A DNA stretch of 35,281 bases from Lysobacteraceae bacterium (GCA_021299185.1 JAJTHZ010000009.1:1-35281), one strand, 5' to 3'; shown: positions 1 to 8,216, counted from the stretch's first letter. A program made the numbers and translations. The notes: generated by a model not told the origin, from the sequence alone.

Positions 1-456
1 CGGGTTGCCGATCAGGGCCTGCGCGATGCCGAAGCGCTGCCGCATGCCGCCGGAGTAGGTGCCGAGCTTGCGCTTGCGCGCCTCCCACAGGTTGGTCTGC
101 CGCAGCAGGGATTCGACCACCTCTCGGCGCTCCTTGCGCGCGGCGTAGCCCTTGAGCGCGGCGAAGTGGTCCAGCAGGTCCTCGGCGCTCACCTTCGGGT
201 AGACGCCGAAGTCCTGCGGCAGGTAGCCCAGCGTGCGGCGCACGGCATCCTTGTCGCGTAGCACGTCGATGCCGTCGAAGGTAATCGAGCCCTCGTCGGG
301 CTCTTGCAGGGTGGCGATGGTCCGCATCAGGGACGATTTGCCGGCACCGTTCGGCCCCAGCAGCCCGAACAGCCCCTTCGGGATGTCGAGCGAGACATGG
401 TTCAGCGCCCGCACGCCGTTGGCGTACGTCTTCGACAGGTTCTTGATGGTCAGCAT
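1..456 (-). CDS. ABC transporter ATP-binding protein, N-terminal 152 residues (cut by the window edge)
   Basis: The minus strand reads from ATG at 456 and runs off the window start, so only the first 152 residues are present. Visible are the Walker A loop GPNGAGKSS (about residues 34-42), a Q-loop region around LGYLPQDFG, and the signature YSGGMRQR near the end of the visible part. The Walker B and H-loop would lie outside. A GGGGAA ribosome-binding site precedes the ATG. This is the nucleotide-binding subunit of an ABC transporter; the layout (short N-terminal strand, then GPNGAGKSSLMRTI) resembles ATPases of ABC-2 type exporters, but the substrate cannot be told and the permease would be further left. 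A small inverted repeat lies about 100 bases upstream of the start. Confidence 0.93.
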   Translation of the reverse strand, partial: MLTIKNLSKTYANGVRALNHVSLDIPKGLFGLLGPNGAGKSSLMRTIATLQEPDEGSITFDGIDVLRDKDAVRRTLGYLPQDFGVYPKVSAEDLLDHFAALKGYAARKERREVVESLLRQTNLWEARKRKLGTYSGGMRQRFGIAQALIGNP

Positions 457-557
457 GGTCTTCCCCGGAACGATGGACCGGCGCCCTCCGCGCCGGCATG
501 GAACGGGTCGATGCTGGGGCTGCGGGATGGGCGGGGGCATGTGTGGCAAGTCATGGG

Positions 558-571
558 GTGACCTTGGTCAC
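558..571. promoter_or_regulatory. Inverted repeat GTGACC-TT-GGTCAC, possible operator
   Basis: A perfect 6-bp inverted repeat with a 2-base centre lies about 100 bases upstream of the start of the ABC-transporter ATPase. Position and symmetry fit a dimeric repressor or activator site controlling the transporter operon. No regulator gene is adjacent, so the assignment is only positional. Confidence 0.3.
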
Positions 572-662
572 GGGTGGAGGTTGTGTGTGACGGGGATGGA
601 TGGGGATTGCGGTGGCATTCTGTCGGCGGATGATCGGGGTCGCCGATGCCCCTGCTTCTCCC

Positions 663-1123
663 GTAGGAGCGCGCTTGCGCGCGACCGCCACGTCTCGGCC
701 TCGCCGCTCGCGTCTTGCGTGCGGAGTTGATTCGCTACCGCAATCGAGAAATCGATTCGCGCCGCTGGTTCTGATGTAGGAGCGCTGCGCGCAGCGCGAC
801 CGCCACGTTTCGATCTTGCCGCTGGCGTCTTGCGTGCGAGGTTGCCTTGCTGCCGCAATCGACAAGGCGTTTCGCGCCGCAGCTTCACCTGTAGGAGCGC
901 GCTTGCGCGCGACCGCCACGTCTCGATCTTGCCGTTGGCGTCTTGACCGCGGGGTTGCCTTGGTGTCGCAAGCGACAACAACATAAGCCCGTACGCAAGA
1001 CGCCAACGGCAAGATCGGGACGTGGCGGTCGCGCTGCACGCAGCGCTCCTACAGTCGAGGCCTTGACGAGAGACGCATGCGGCAAGGTCGAGGCGTGGCG
1101 GTCGCGCGCAAGCGCGCTCCTAC
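663..1123. repeat. Cluster of five REP-like elements: three direct copies, two inverted
   Basis: A unit starting GTAGGAGCGC, followed by a short GC palindrome and then GCGACCGCCACGT, starts at 663, 776 and 891 (spacing 113 and 115 bp). The similarity continues past the palindrome through a segment resembling TTGCCGnTGGCGTCTTG. Two copies in reverse orientation end with CTCCTAC at about 1052 and 1123. The central palindrome has two versions, GCGCGCTTGCGCGC and GCGCTGCGCGCAGCGC. This resembles the REP/BIME repeats of Pseudomonas and Xanthomonadales; no RAYT transposase is present in the window. Confidence 0.8.
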
Positions 1124-1306
1124 GGGCGATGCGGAAGTCCTCGCCCGGGATGACACGGCATCCTTCGATCCGCGACAGCGGCGCAGCGACCAACCGCAAC
1201 GCATGCAGCCCAAGGCCCATGCATGCCGCGCAAGAAAAACCCTGCCGCAGCGGGGTCGTTCGTTACCGCGCGGCGCGTCGTTTCCGACGCGCCGCCGAAG
1301 ACGTCC

Positions 1307-2173
1307 TCAGCGCGGCACGCGCGGGCTGGCGATGTCGAAGGCTTCCTTCGCGGCCTTGGCGAGGGCGGCGGCTTCGTCGGCCACCGACTCGTCGGCCTGG
1401 CCGTTCTTTTCCTTCACGATCAGGGTGCCGTCCTTATCCCAGCCCAGGCGCACCTTGGTGCCGCCCTGGTCGCGGATCGCCACCCACAGCTTGCCGTCCT
1501 TCCACGCAAAGCGACGGTTGAAGCGGTTATTGCCTTCGCCGTCGCTGATCGTCTCGCGCACCATGCGCAGGCCATCGTCATCGGCGAACGCGTCCCAGCC
1601 GATTGCGGTTTCCTTGCCCTCGGGGCCGACGATGCGGCTGTCGGCGAAGCGCTTGAGGCCGCCGAGGCGCGCCTCGAAATCCGCGAATTCCTTCACCAGG
1701 TCGACCGCCGGGTCGCGCGTGGCGGTGGTCAGCGCCTGCGCGAGCTGCACGTTGACGCGCGCGGGCTTGCCGTTGGTCAGCACCGGCACGCGGCCGATCG
1801 AGACGAACTTCACCGTGCCCTCGTCCATCACCTGCGCGTCGACGGCGTAGCTGCGGTAGGAGTCGATCGCGTCGTCGGCGTAGGCGAGCGTGAATTCGGC
1901 GGGCAGCGCGGCGATCGGCTGCACGGCGGTGGTGATCACGGTTGGTTCGGCGTCGGCGCGCGTGATGTCGAGCAGGCGCACGGTGACCTGCGCGCCCGCA
2001 CTGAGTGCGACCGGGTTGTCGGCCATCACCATGCCGGTGACGGTGTCGTCGGCCTGCGCGGGCGCGGGTGCCGGCGCGGACGGCGTGCCTGCGCCGGGCG
2101 CGGCGGGCGGGTTCGAGCCGCCGCCGCAGGCGGCCAGGCCCAGGGTGAGGGCGAGAACGACGGGGAAACGCAT
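1307..2173 (-). CDS. YbaY-family lipoprotein with C-terminal extension
   Basis: Encodes 288 residues from ATG at 2173, preceded by a GGAGAG ribosome-binding site. The signal peptide ends in the lipobox LGLAAC (Cys16), followed by an Ala/Pro-rich linker, so the product is an outer- or inner-membrane lipoprotein. Residues about 45-145 match the YbaY/YscW fold: VTVRLLDITRADA, a P-A-E-F-T-L strand, the D-S-Y-R-S-Y-A-V motif and PVLTNGKPARVNV. The remaining 140 or so residues (WDAFADDDGL..., EGNNRFNRRFAWKDGK) are not part of the YbaY domain as I know it and I cannot assign them. An open frame continues upstream of 2173, but the lipobox fixes the start. The gene is divergent from the VWA gene, with 135 bp between them. 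Confidence 0.85.
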   Translation of the reverse strand: MRFPVVLALTLGLAACGGGSNPPAAPGAGTPSAPAPAPAQADDTVTGMVMADNPVALSAGAQVTVRLLDITRADAEPTVITTAVQPIAALPAEFTLAYADDAIDSYRSYAVDAQVMDEGTVKFVSIGRVPVLTNGKPARVNVQLAQALTTATRDPAVDLVKEFADFEARLGGLKRFADSRIVGPEGKETAIGWDAFADDDGLRMVRETISDGEGNNRFNRRFAWKDGKLWVAIRDQGGTKVRLGWDKDGTLIVKEKNGQADESVADEAAALAKAAKEAFDIASPRVPR

Positions 2174-2308
2174 GCTGACTCTCCGGGTCCGGTTCGGCTG
2201 CCAGGCGCGCCGGGGGAGTGGGCGCGGGCTCCGCGGGCGGGCGCACGCGGAGCCGTGCACAATACCGCAGGACCTCGTGTTTGGCACGTTGGGACGAACC
2301 CCGCACGC

Positions 2309-3487
2309 ATGCTGATCCGCTTCTTCCTCGCACTGCGCACGGCCGGGCTCAAGCCCGGCGTGGGCGAATTCATGCACCTGCTGGCCGGGGTCAGGGCCGG
2401 CCTGGCCGAGTGTTCGATCGACCGCTTCCATGCGCTGGCGCGCACCGCGCTGGTGAAGGACGAAACCCAGTTCGACCTGTTCGATCGGGTGTTCGGCGCG
2501 TGGTTCGCCGGCGCCGATGCGCTAGCGCCGGAATTGATGGCGGAGATCCCGCAGGACTGGCTCAAGCGGCAGGCGGAACTGCTGCTCAGCGACGAGGAGA
2601 AGGCGCGCATCGAGGCGCTCGGCGGCTGGGAGGCACTGATGCAGGCGCTGCGCGAGCGCCTCGAACAGCAGCAGGGTCGCCACGAGGGCGGCAATCGCTG
2701 GATCGGCACCGCCGGCACCTCGCCGTTCGGCAACGCGGGCTTCAACCCCGAGGGCGTGCGGATCGGCGGCACCGGCAAGCAGCGCCGCGCGGTGAAGGTG
2801 TGGGAGCGGCGCGAGTATCGCAACCTGGACGACCACGCCCCGCTCGGCACGCGGCAGATGGCGCTGGCGCTGCGCAAGTTGCGGCGGTTCGCGCGCGAGG
2901 GCGTGCCGGACCGGCTCGACCTGCCGGGCACGATCGACGGCACCGCGCGCCAGGGTGGGCTGCTCGACCTGCGCTTCCAGCCCGAGCGCCGCAACGCGGT
3001 GAAGATCCTGCTGTTCCTCGACATCGGCGGCTCGATGGACGAGCACGTGCGCGCCTGCGAGTCGCTGTTCTCGGCCGCCAAGTCGGAGTTCCGGCACCTC
3101 GAACACTTCTACTTCCACAACTGCCTGTACGAGCGCGTGTGGCGCGACAACCGCCGGCGCTGGAGCGAGTGGACGCCGCTGCCGGAGATCCTGCACAAAT
3201 ACCCCGCCGACTGGCGGGTGGTGATCGTCGGCGATGCCAGCATGAGCCCGCACGAGGTGCTGGTGCCGGGCGGCAGCGTCGAGCACCACAACGAGGAGCC
3301 GGGCCTTGCGTGGATTCAGCGCCTGCTGGCGGTCTACCACCGCGCGGCGTGGATCAACCCGGTGCCCGAGGAGCAGTGGGAGTGGACGCCGTCGATCGGC
3401 ATCCTGCGCGAGGCGATGGGCGGGCGCATGTTCCCGCTCACGCTGGACGGGCTCGGTCGCGCGATCACGCGCCTGAAGACCGGATGA
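2309..3487 (+). CDS. VWA-domain protein, CoxE-like
   Basis: Encodes 392 residues from ATG at 2309. The N-terminal half is helical and charged. The C-terminal half is a von Willebrand A domain with a metal-ion-dependent adhesion motif D238-I-G-G-S242, close to the usual DxSxS but with Gly at the middle position. The conserved segments LKPGVGEFMHLL near the start and FQPERRNAVKILLFLDIGG are typical of CoxE-like (PF05762) proteins. These usually work with a MoxR-type AAA+ ATPase in maturation or assembly of metalloenzymes, but no MoxR gene is in this window. There is no signal peptide, so a cytoplasmic role is expected. The stop overlaps the next gene's start (ATGA), implying coupled translation. 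Confidence 0.88.
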   Translation: MLIRFFLALRTAGLKPGVGEFMHLLAGVRAGLAECSIDRFHALARTALVKDETQFDLFDRVFGAWFAGADALAPELMAEIPQDWLKRQAELLLSDEEKARIEALGGWEALMQALRERLEQQQGRHEGGNRWIGTAGTSPFGNAGFNPEGVRIGGTGKQRRAVKVWERREYRNLDDHAPLGTRQMALALRKLRRFAREGVPDRLDLPGTIDGTARQGGLLDLRFQPERRNAVKILLFLDIGGSMDEHVRACESLFSAAKSEFRHLEHFYFHNCLYERVWRDNRRRWSEWTPLPEILHKYPADWRVVIVGDASMSPHEVLVPGGSVEHHNEEPGLAWIQRLLAVYHRAAWINPVPEEQWEWTPSIGILREAMGGRMFPLTLDGLGRAITRLKTG

Positions 3488-4170
3488 GCCGGCCGTTCCT
3501 GCTGCTGCAGACCGGCAGCGCGCCGGACCGCGTGCGGCGGCGCCGCGGCGACTATCCGGACTGGTTCCGCCGCGCGATGCGGCTGCCGCGCGCGGCGCTG
3601 GTCGTCGCCGATGCGCGCACCGCTGCGCCACTGCCCGATCCGCGCGGGCACGCGGGCGTGGTGGTCACCGGCTCGGACGCGATGGTCAGCCACCGCGAGC
3701 CGTGGGGCGAGGCGGCCGCGCACTGGCTGCGCGGCGCCGTCGAGGGCGGTGCCTTCGTGTTCGGCGTCTGCTACGGCCACCAGCTGCTCGGCCACGCGCT
3801 CGGCGGGCAGGTCGACGACAACCCGCGCGGCGAGGAACTCGGCACGACCTGGGTCGAACGGCTGCCGGCGGCGGCGCATGACCCGCTGTTCACCGCGCTG
3901 CCGCAGCGGTTCCGCGCCCAGTCGGCGCACCGCCAGTCGGTGCTGCAGCCGCCACCCGGCGCGCTGCCCCTGGCCCGCTCCGACCGCGAGCCGCTGCAGG
4001 CGATGCGGATCGGCGAGCGCGCCTGGGGCGTGCAGTTCCACCCGGAGTTCTCGGCCGGCGCGATGCGCGGTTTCCTCGATCCCGGCGCGCCGCGCGCGGT
4101 GGCGGCGCCGGCACCGCAGGCCGCGCGCCTGCTGCGTCGCTTCGTGGCGCTGGTGCGCGGCGCGCGCTGA
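3484..4170 (+). CDS. Class I glutamine amidotransferase-like protein
   Basis: Encodes 228 residues; the ATG at 3484 overlaps the stop of the VWA gene by four bases. The nucleophile motif is FGVCYGHQLLGHALGG (Cys96) and the second half of the triad is FHPEF (His187, Glu189). The family includes stand-alone GMP-synthase-like amidotransferases that act on small amines or as gamma-glutamyl hydrolases (for example PuuD-like enzymes). The substrate cannot be inferred. No synthetase domain is fused. Coupling to the CoxE-like VWA protein is the main context clue and its meaning is unclear. Confidence 0.9.
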   Translation: MSRPFLLLQTGSAPDRVRRRRGDYPDWFRRAMRLPRAALVVADARTAAPLPDPRGHAGVVVTGSDAMVSHREPWGEAAAHWLRGAVEGGAFVFGVCYGHQLLGHALGGQVDDNPRGEELGTTWVERLPAAAHDPLFTALPQRFRAQSAHRQSVLQPPPGALPLARSDREPLQAMRIGERAWGVQFHPEFSAGAMRGFLDPGAPRAVAAPAPQAARLLRRFVALVRGAR

Positions 4171-4179
4171 ACCCCGCGC

Positions 4180-4207
4180 TATACTGGGGCCCGACCCCGA
4201 CCCCGAC
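4180..4207 (+). promoter_or_regulatory. Possible -10 element followed by three CCCGAC repeats
   Basis: TATACT (4180-4185) lies 35 bases before the ATG at 4220, so a transcript would start near 4192. Three exact CCCGAC copies (4190-4207) fill the putative 5' leader up to the GGAG ribosome-binding site. No good -35 box is seen. Similar TATACT/TACACT/TAGGAT boxes occur 29-35 bases before other starts in this window, which supports the reading modestly. Confidence 0.35.
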
Positions 4208-4219
4208 CCGGAGCGCGCC

Positions 4220-5011
4220 ATGCAACCCGTACGCGTCGATGCAGGCCGTGGTCTCGCGTGGTTCCGGGGCGGCATCGACCTGGTCCTGCGCAACCCGGTG
4301 CCGCTGGGCGTGATCGCCCTGCTGTTCGTGATCTGCACCTCGGTGGTGTCGCTGGTGCCGATCCTCGGCTGGCTGGCGACGGCGGTGCTGGTGCCGGTGC
4401 TCGGCGGCGGCTACATGGTCGCCCTGCACGAGGAGCACGAGGGCCGCGGCGCGCAGATCGAGCATCTGTTCCGCGGCTTCCAGGACAACGACCGCTTCGT
4501 GCAGTTGATGCTGCTCGGCTTGCCGGGCGTCGTGGCATTCGTGCTGTTCGGCGTGCTGCTGGTGGTGATGGTCGGCGCGGCTGTCCTGCAGATGGGCCTC
4601 GCGGCGGCGCTGAGCGGCGCCGCGGCTGACCCGACCGCGCTGGGTGTCGGCCTGCTGGCGGCGATCGCACTCGGCCTGGTGCTGATGCTGGCCGCGATCA
4701 CGCTGGTGTTGTTCGCGGTGCCGCGCGTGATGCTCGACCGCGTGGATGCCATCACCGCGATGAAGGAGAGCCTGTCTGCCAGCCTCGTCAACGTCGGCGC
4801 GCTGCTGGTGTTCGGCCTGCTGTTCATCGTCGCACTGCTGGCGCTGCTGGTCGCCACCGTCCTGGTCGGATGGATCCCGATCCTCGGCCAGCTGGCGGCG
4901 TTCGCCGCCTGGCTCGCCTTCGGCGTGGGCTGGATCGCGGTCTCCAACGCGGGCGTCTATCTCGCCTGGCGCGACCAGTGGCCGGGCGGCGTGCCGCCGC
5001 CCGCGGCCTGA
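4220..5011 (+). CDS. BPSS1780-type integral membrane protein
   Basis: Encodes 263 residues from ATG at 4220, with GGAG seven bases upstream. About five or six hydrophobic segments are visible: residues 27-60 (containing VPILGWLAT), 95-130, 140-165, 190-220 and 225-245 (with WIPILGQLAAFAAWLAFGVGW). Between the first and second is a short polar stretch HEEHEGRGAQIEHLFRGF. This pattern matches the widespread proteobacterial BPSS1780-family membrane proteins (a DUF2189/UPF0259-like fold) of unknown function. The gene converges on tatC with a single base between the two stop codons. Confidence 0.75.
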   Translation: MQPVRVDAGRGLAWFRGGIDLVLRNPVPLGVIALLFVICTSVVSLVPILGWLATAVLVPVLGGGYMVALHEEHEGRGAQIEHLFRGFQDNDRFVQLMLLGLPGVVAFVLFGVLLVVMVGAAVLQMGLAAALSGAAADPTALGVGLLAAIALGLVLMLAAITLVLFAVPRVMLDRVDAITAMKESLSASLVNVGALLVFGLLFIVALLALLVATVLVGWIPILGQLAAFAAWLAFGVGWIAVSNAGVYLAWRDQWPGGVPPPAA

Positions 5012-5012
5012 A

Positions 5013-5783
5013 TCAGCTGCTCGGCGCCTCGCTGGCGCGCCGCTTGACCACGATCCGCGCAGCGACCAGGCCGATCTCGAACAGGATGCACATCGGCACC
5101 GCCAGCATGATCTGCGACAGCGCGTCCGGCGGCGTGACCACCGCGGCGATCACGAAGGCACCGACGATCACGTAGCGGCGCGCCTCGCGCATCTGCTCGA
5201 CCGTGGCGATGCCGAGCATGGCGATGATCACGGTCGCCACCGGCACCTCGAAGCACAGGCCGAAGACCAGGAACATCACCAGCACGAAGTCGAGGTAGCG
5301 CGCGATGTCGGTCATCATCGACACGCCCTCGGGCACGGTGGCGGTGAGGAAGCCGAACACCATCGGCAGCACGATGAAGTAGGCGAAGGCGCAGCCGACG
5401 TAGAACAGCACCACCGCCGAGACCAGGATCGGGCTCGCGAGGCGCTTTTCGTGCTTGTACAGCCCCGGCGCCACGAACGCCCACGCCTGGTAGAGCAGGA
5501 ACGGCATGGCGATGAAGATGGCGCAGAAGAAGGCCAGCTTCAGCGGGGTCAGGAACGGGGTGACGACGTCGATCGCCACCATCTGCGTGTCCTGCGGCAG
5601 GTGCGCCATCAGCGGCTGCGCGAGCAGCGCGTAGAGATCGTTGGCGAACGGGAACAGGCCGATGAAGACCAGCACCACGGCGATGATCGAGCGCAGCAGC
5701 CGGTTGCGCAGTTCGACCAGGTGCGAGACCAGGGTCTGCTCGGACTCGGCGCCGGGCGACCCGCCGGGCAGCCGCTCAGTCAT
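5013..5783 (-). CDS. tatC: Sec-independent protein translocase TatC
   Basis: Encodes 256 residues, the usual TatC length. The signature SHLVELRNRLL follows a short N-terminal tail, and six membrane segments can be counted, with conserved VTPFLTPLKL and LYKHEKR in the loops. TatC is the inner-membrane receptor that binds twin-arginine signal peptides together with TatB. It is the last gene of a tatA-tatB-tatC operon; its ATG at 5783 lies inside the end of tatB (8-base overlap), so translation is probably coupled. Confidence 0.97.
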   Translation of the reverse strand: MTERLPGGSPGAESEQTLVSHLVELRNRLLRSIIAVVLVFIGLFPFANDLYALLAQPLMAHLPQDTQMVAIDVVTPFLTPLKLAFFCAIFIAMPFLLYQAWAFVAPGLYKHEKRLASPILVSAVVLFYVGCAFAYFIVLPMVFGFLTATVPEGVSMMTDIARYLDFVLVMFLVFGLCFEVPVATVIIAMLGIATVEQMREARRYVIVGAFVIAAVVTPPDALSQIMLAVPMCILFEIGLVAARIVVKRRASEAPSS

Positions 5784-6108
5784 GCGGGGCGCGGTCCGGC
5801 AGGGGCGCCATGCCCGGTGCCGGCTCGGCGGCGGGGCTGGTGCCGGCGACGGCCGGTGCCGCGGCCGCGGCGGGCTTGGTGGGCGCGCCGGGCGATTCGA
5901 TCGACTCGCGGACGTCGCGCGCGCTGCGCTTGACCTCGTCGAGCGCGATCTGGCGCTCGAATTCGCCGCGCACGCTGTTCCAGCCCTGGCGGGCCTTGCG
6001 CACGAAGGAACCGACGGTGCGCGCCGCGCCCGGCAGGCGCTCGGGGCCGAGCACCAGCAGGCCCACGACGCCGATCACCATCAGTTCGACGAAGCTGACG
6101 TCGAACAT
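5776..6108 (-). CDS. tatB: Sec-independent protein translocase TatB
   Basis: Encodes 110 residues. It opens with MFDVSFVELMVIGVVGLLV and the hinge LGPERLP, followed by an amphipathic helix and a disordered Ala/Pro-rich tail ending APHD. The Glu of FVELM in the membrane helix is characteristic of TatB as opposed to TatA. TatB forms the substrate receptor with TatC at the inner membrane. It follows tatA after 19 bases and overlaps tatC by 8. Confidence 0.97.
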   Translation of the reverse strand: MFDVSFVELMVIGVVGLLVLGPERLPGAARTVGSFVRKARQGWNSVRGEFERQIALDEVKRSARDVRESIESPGAPTKPAAAAAPAVAGTSPAAEPAPGMAPLPDRAPHD

Positions 6109-6127
6109 CGGGTCGGCCCGCGCCGGA

Positions 6128-6340
6128 TTACTCGGCGCGATCCTTCGCCGCCTGCTTTTCGGCCTGCTCGGACTTGGCGTCGGCCTCGAGCCGCGGCGCT
6201 TCCTCGTCGCTCATCGATTTCTTGAAGCCGCGGATCGCCTTGCCGAGATCCTGGCCGAGACCCGGCAGTTTCTTGGTGCCGAAGAGCAGGATCACGACCA
6301 CGAGGACGATGATCCAGTGCCAGATGCTGATGCTGCCCAT
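6128..6340 (-). CDS. tatA: Sec-independent protein translocase TatA
   Basis: Encodes 70 residues. The start at 6340 is chosen over an upstream in-frame ATG because it has a strong AGGAGG site eight bases before it and gives the canonical N-terminus [15 protein letters not shown]. The membrane helix is followed by the hinge [10 protein letters not shown] and an amphipathic helix [11 protein letters not shown], then a charged tail. TatA oligomerises to form the translocation pathway. It is the first gene of the operon, about 100 bases downstream of the SYLF gene on the same strand. Confidence 0.97.
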   Translation of the reverse strand: MGSISIWHWIIVLVVVILLFGTKKLPGLGQDLGKAIRGFKKSMSDEEAPRLEADAKSEQAEKQAAKDRAE

Positions 6341-6441
6341 GGGACGGGCCTCCTGCGGGGATACGTGGGTCGAGCATAACGCAGCCGCATGACGGCCGCC
6401 GACACGCACTCGTCACGCTTTCGTAACGCCCCGGCGAGCGT

Positions 6442-7119
6442 TCAGTCGGCGGTGCTCTCCTCCAGCGCGTCGCGGAAGGCGACCACCGGCCCGGGCGCGG
6501 CACCGACGCCGCCTTCGAAGATGCGTCGCGGGGTGACGTTGGCGCCGTACACCGCCTCGTTGGCGTCGTGGTCGATGGCCAGCACGGCGCCGTCCAGCGC
6601 CACGCCGGCGAACAGGCCGCGCGAGCGCGAGTAGGAGTAGATCTCGGCCTTCAACTGCGCATCGGTCGATGCGTTGGCGGTGCGACCGACCGGACCGGCG
6701 GCGATCGAGGCGTCGGCGCCGAGGGTGAACTTGCCGTTGACCACGCCATCCACGCCGCGCCGGGTGCGGAACACCAGCACCACGTCGGTGGACTGCACGC
6801 CGGCCTGGAAGCCGACGCTGCCGCCGGTGAGGCTGATGTACGACGGATTGCTCCAGGTGCCGTCGGGCGCGCGCACCGCCAGCAGGCCGCGGCCGTAGCG
6901 GCCACCGACCACGAGGCCGGCCTTGACCACGTCGGGGATCACCGCCACCGCCTCGGCATCGCGCAGCAGGCGGTCCGGCACGCGACGGTCCGGGGCGTCC
7001 ATGATCTCCTGCAGCACGCGCACGGCTTCGCCGGCGCGCTCCGATTCATCCGCGGCGCGGGCGGCCGGCAATGCAGCGACGGTGGCGACGGCAAGCAGCA
7101 GGACGGCGAAGGTTCGCAT
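6442..7119 (-). CDS. Exported SYLF-domain (YSC84/DUF500) lipid-binding protein
   Basis: Encodes 225 residues from ATG at 7119. The signal peptide MRTFAVLLLAVATVAALPAA ends in an A-R-A-A cleavage site. The mature part matches the SYLF family: VIPDVVKAGLVVGGRYGRG, WSNPSYISLTGGSVGFQAGVQ (shown here in pieces), DVVLVF and a Gly-rich GVALDGAVL. SYLF domains bind phosphoinositides in eukaryotes; bacterial periplasmic members are poorly characterised. An open frame continues upstream to 7185, but the signal peptide fixes the start. The tat operon follows on the same strand and the beta-propeller-like gene precedes it. Confidence 0.9.
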   Translation of the reverse strand: MRTFAVLLLAVATVAALPAARAADESERAGEAVRVLQEIMDAPDRRVPDRLLRDAEAVAVIPDVVKAGLVVGGRYGRGLLAVRAPDGTWSNPSYISLTGGSVGFQAGVQSTDVVLVFRTRRGVDGVVNGKFTLGADASIAAGPVGRTANASTDAQLKAEIYSYSRSRGLFAGVALDGAVLAIDHDANEAVYGANVTPRRIFEGGVGAAPGPVVAFRDALEESTAD

Positions 7120-7198
7120 CCGGGACGCTCCGGTTCGGGAAAGGGCCGCGGCAACATGCCGCGCGGCGCCTGAAGGAATCCGCAACGAGGGTCGCGGA

Positions 7199-8167
7199 TC
7201 AGGGCGCAGTGCGGCGCAGCGCGACCAGGGCGATGGCCCCCATCAGCAAGGCCAGCAGGGCGAGCATGCGACTGTCGAGGGCGGGGATCGAGGCCGCGCC
7301 GGGTGCGCCGACCACGAGCGGCGCGCAGACCGGGGGGCCGATCGCCAGCGCGCGGATGCCGGCCGCGTTGTTCGAATTGAACGGGCTGCCGGTGATGGTG
7401 AGTTCCCGCGTCACGCCGCCGTCCGGGCTGAACGCGAGCAGGTACTGGCGGGCCGCGGGTTGCGGGTCGACGACCGCGAACAACGTGCCATCGCTCGCTG
7501 CTGCCAGCGCGCCGCCGGCCGGGATGGGGCGATCGCCCAGCACGTTGGGGATGCGGTTGGCCGAGGCGTTGGGCTCGTTCAATCGATACAGGCCGGCCGA
7601 GGAGCCGACGCCGAGCGCATAGACATTGGAGGCAACCGCCGCGATGCCGCCGATCGCGGTCGACAGGCTGCCGATCGGGCGCACCTCGGCATTGGAGAGG
7701 TCGACCTCCCACAGCCGGTTGCGCTCACGCGAGGCCATCAGCAGCTTGCCGGAGCAGGTGAAGCCGATCGCGGCGTTGAGATTCGTGCCGTTGTCGATCA
7801 GCGAACCGGCCTCGCGGAACTGCCCGATCAGGGTGGCCCGGCCGCTGGCGGTGGAGACGCGGAACAGCGAGGGGCGGGGCGAGTCGGCGACCGCATACAG
7901 CGTGCCGTCGGCGGAGAACGCGAGCCCGTCCACGTCGGCGATCTGGGCGCCGCCGGCGAACCCGAAGCCGCTACCGACCGCGCTGGTCGCGCCGTTCGAC
8001 AGGTCGAGCCGGTAGAGGGTGTCGAAGCCGGCGACAAACGCGAGGTTGCCGGCCTTGATCTCGGGCACCGGATCGGTGGCCGCATCGCCCACGGCCGATT
8101 GCGCCCCTGCTGCCAACGGCAGCCAGGCGAGCGACAGCACCATCCAGCGGCGCAGGCGCAGGCTCAT
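7199..8167 (-). CDS. Exported beta-propeller-like protein with IPTL-CTERM-like tail
   Basis: Encodes 322 residues from ATG at 8167. A signal peptide (MSLRLRRWMVLSLAWLPLAAGAQS) is followed by about 250 residues of short repeated strands with G-F-D-T-L-Y-R-L-D, DGLAFSADGTLYAV, GLYRLNEPN and AASDGTLFAVVD, a pattern of beta-propeller (SMP-30/NHL/WD-like) blades. The C-terminus has IPALD, a hydrophobic helix of about 20 residues and a final LRRTAP. This layout matches IPTL-CTERM-like sorting signals, in which a short I-P-x-L motif, a membrane helix and a basic end mark exported proteins for processing. Function and ligand are unknown. A good promoter lies upstream at 8244-8271. Confidence 0.8.
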   Translation of the reverse strand: MSLRLRRWMVLSLAWLPLAAGAQSAVGDAATDPVPEIKAGNLAFVAGFDTLYRLDLSNGATSAVGSGFGFAGGAQIADVDGLAFSADGTLYAVADSPRPSLFRVSTASGRATLIGQFREAGSLIDNGTNLNAAIGFTCSGKLLMASRERNRLWEVDLSNAEVRPIGSLSTAIGGIAAVASNVYALGVGSSAGLYRLNEPNASANRIPNVLGDRPIPAGGALAAASDGTLFAVVDPQPAARQYLLAFSPDGGVTRELTITGSPFNSNNAAGIRALAIGPPVCAPLVVGAPGAASIPALDSRMLALLALLMGAIALVALRRTAP

Positions 8168-8216
8168 GTCGTCTCTTCGATCCGCTCTTGGGTGGCCGGA
8201 TTCTTGGGTAATCGTC

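Larger units (their letters stand above)
457..1306. other. 850-bp intergenic region: ABC-transporter upstream region plus REP-like repeat cluster
   Basis: No convincing gene is seen. Open frames exist on both strands, but they are made of the repeated palindromes and lack family resemblance. The left part (457-660) would hold the promoter of the minus-strand ABC transporter. The middle (663-1123) is filled with repeats described separately. The right part (1124-1306) lies 3' of the minus-strand YbaY-like gene and shows no clear terminator with a T-tract. Confidence 0.7.

Noticed and set aside
663-1123. CRISPR-like regular spacing of repeats
   Set aside because: Only five units, in mixed orientation, and the sequence between palindromes is itself conserved, unlike CRISPR spacers; no cas genes.
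551-1220. Overlapping open frames on both strands with similar repeated peptides
   Set aside because: They are translations of the REP-like repeats; no ribosome-binding sites or family similarity.
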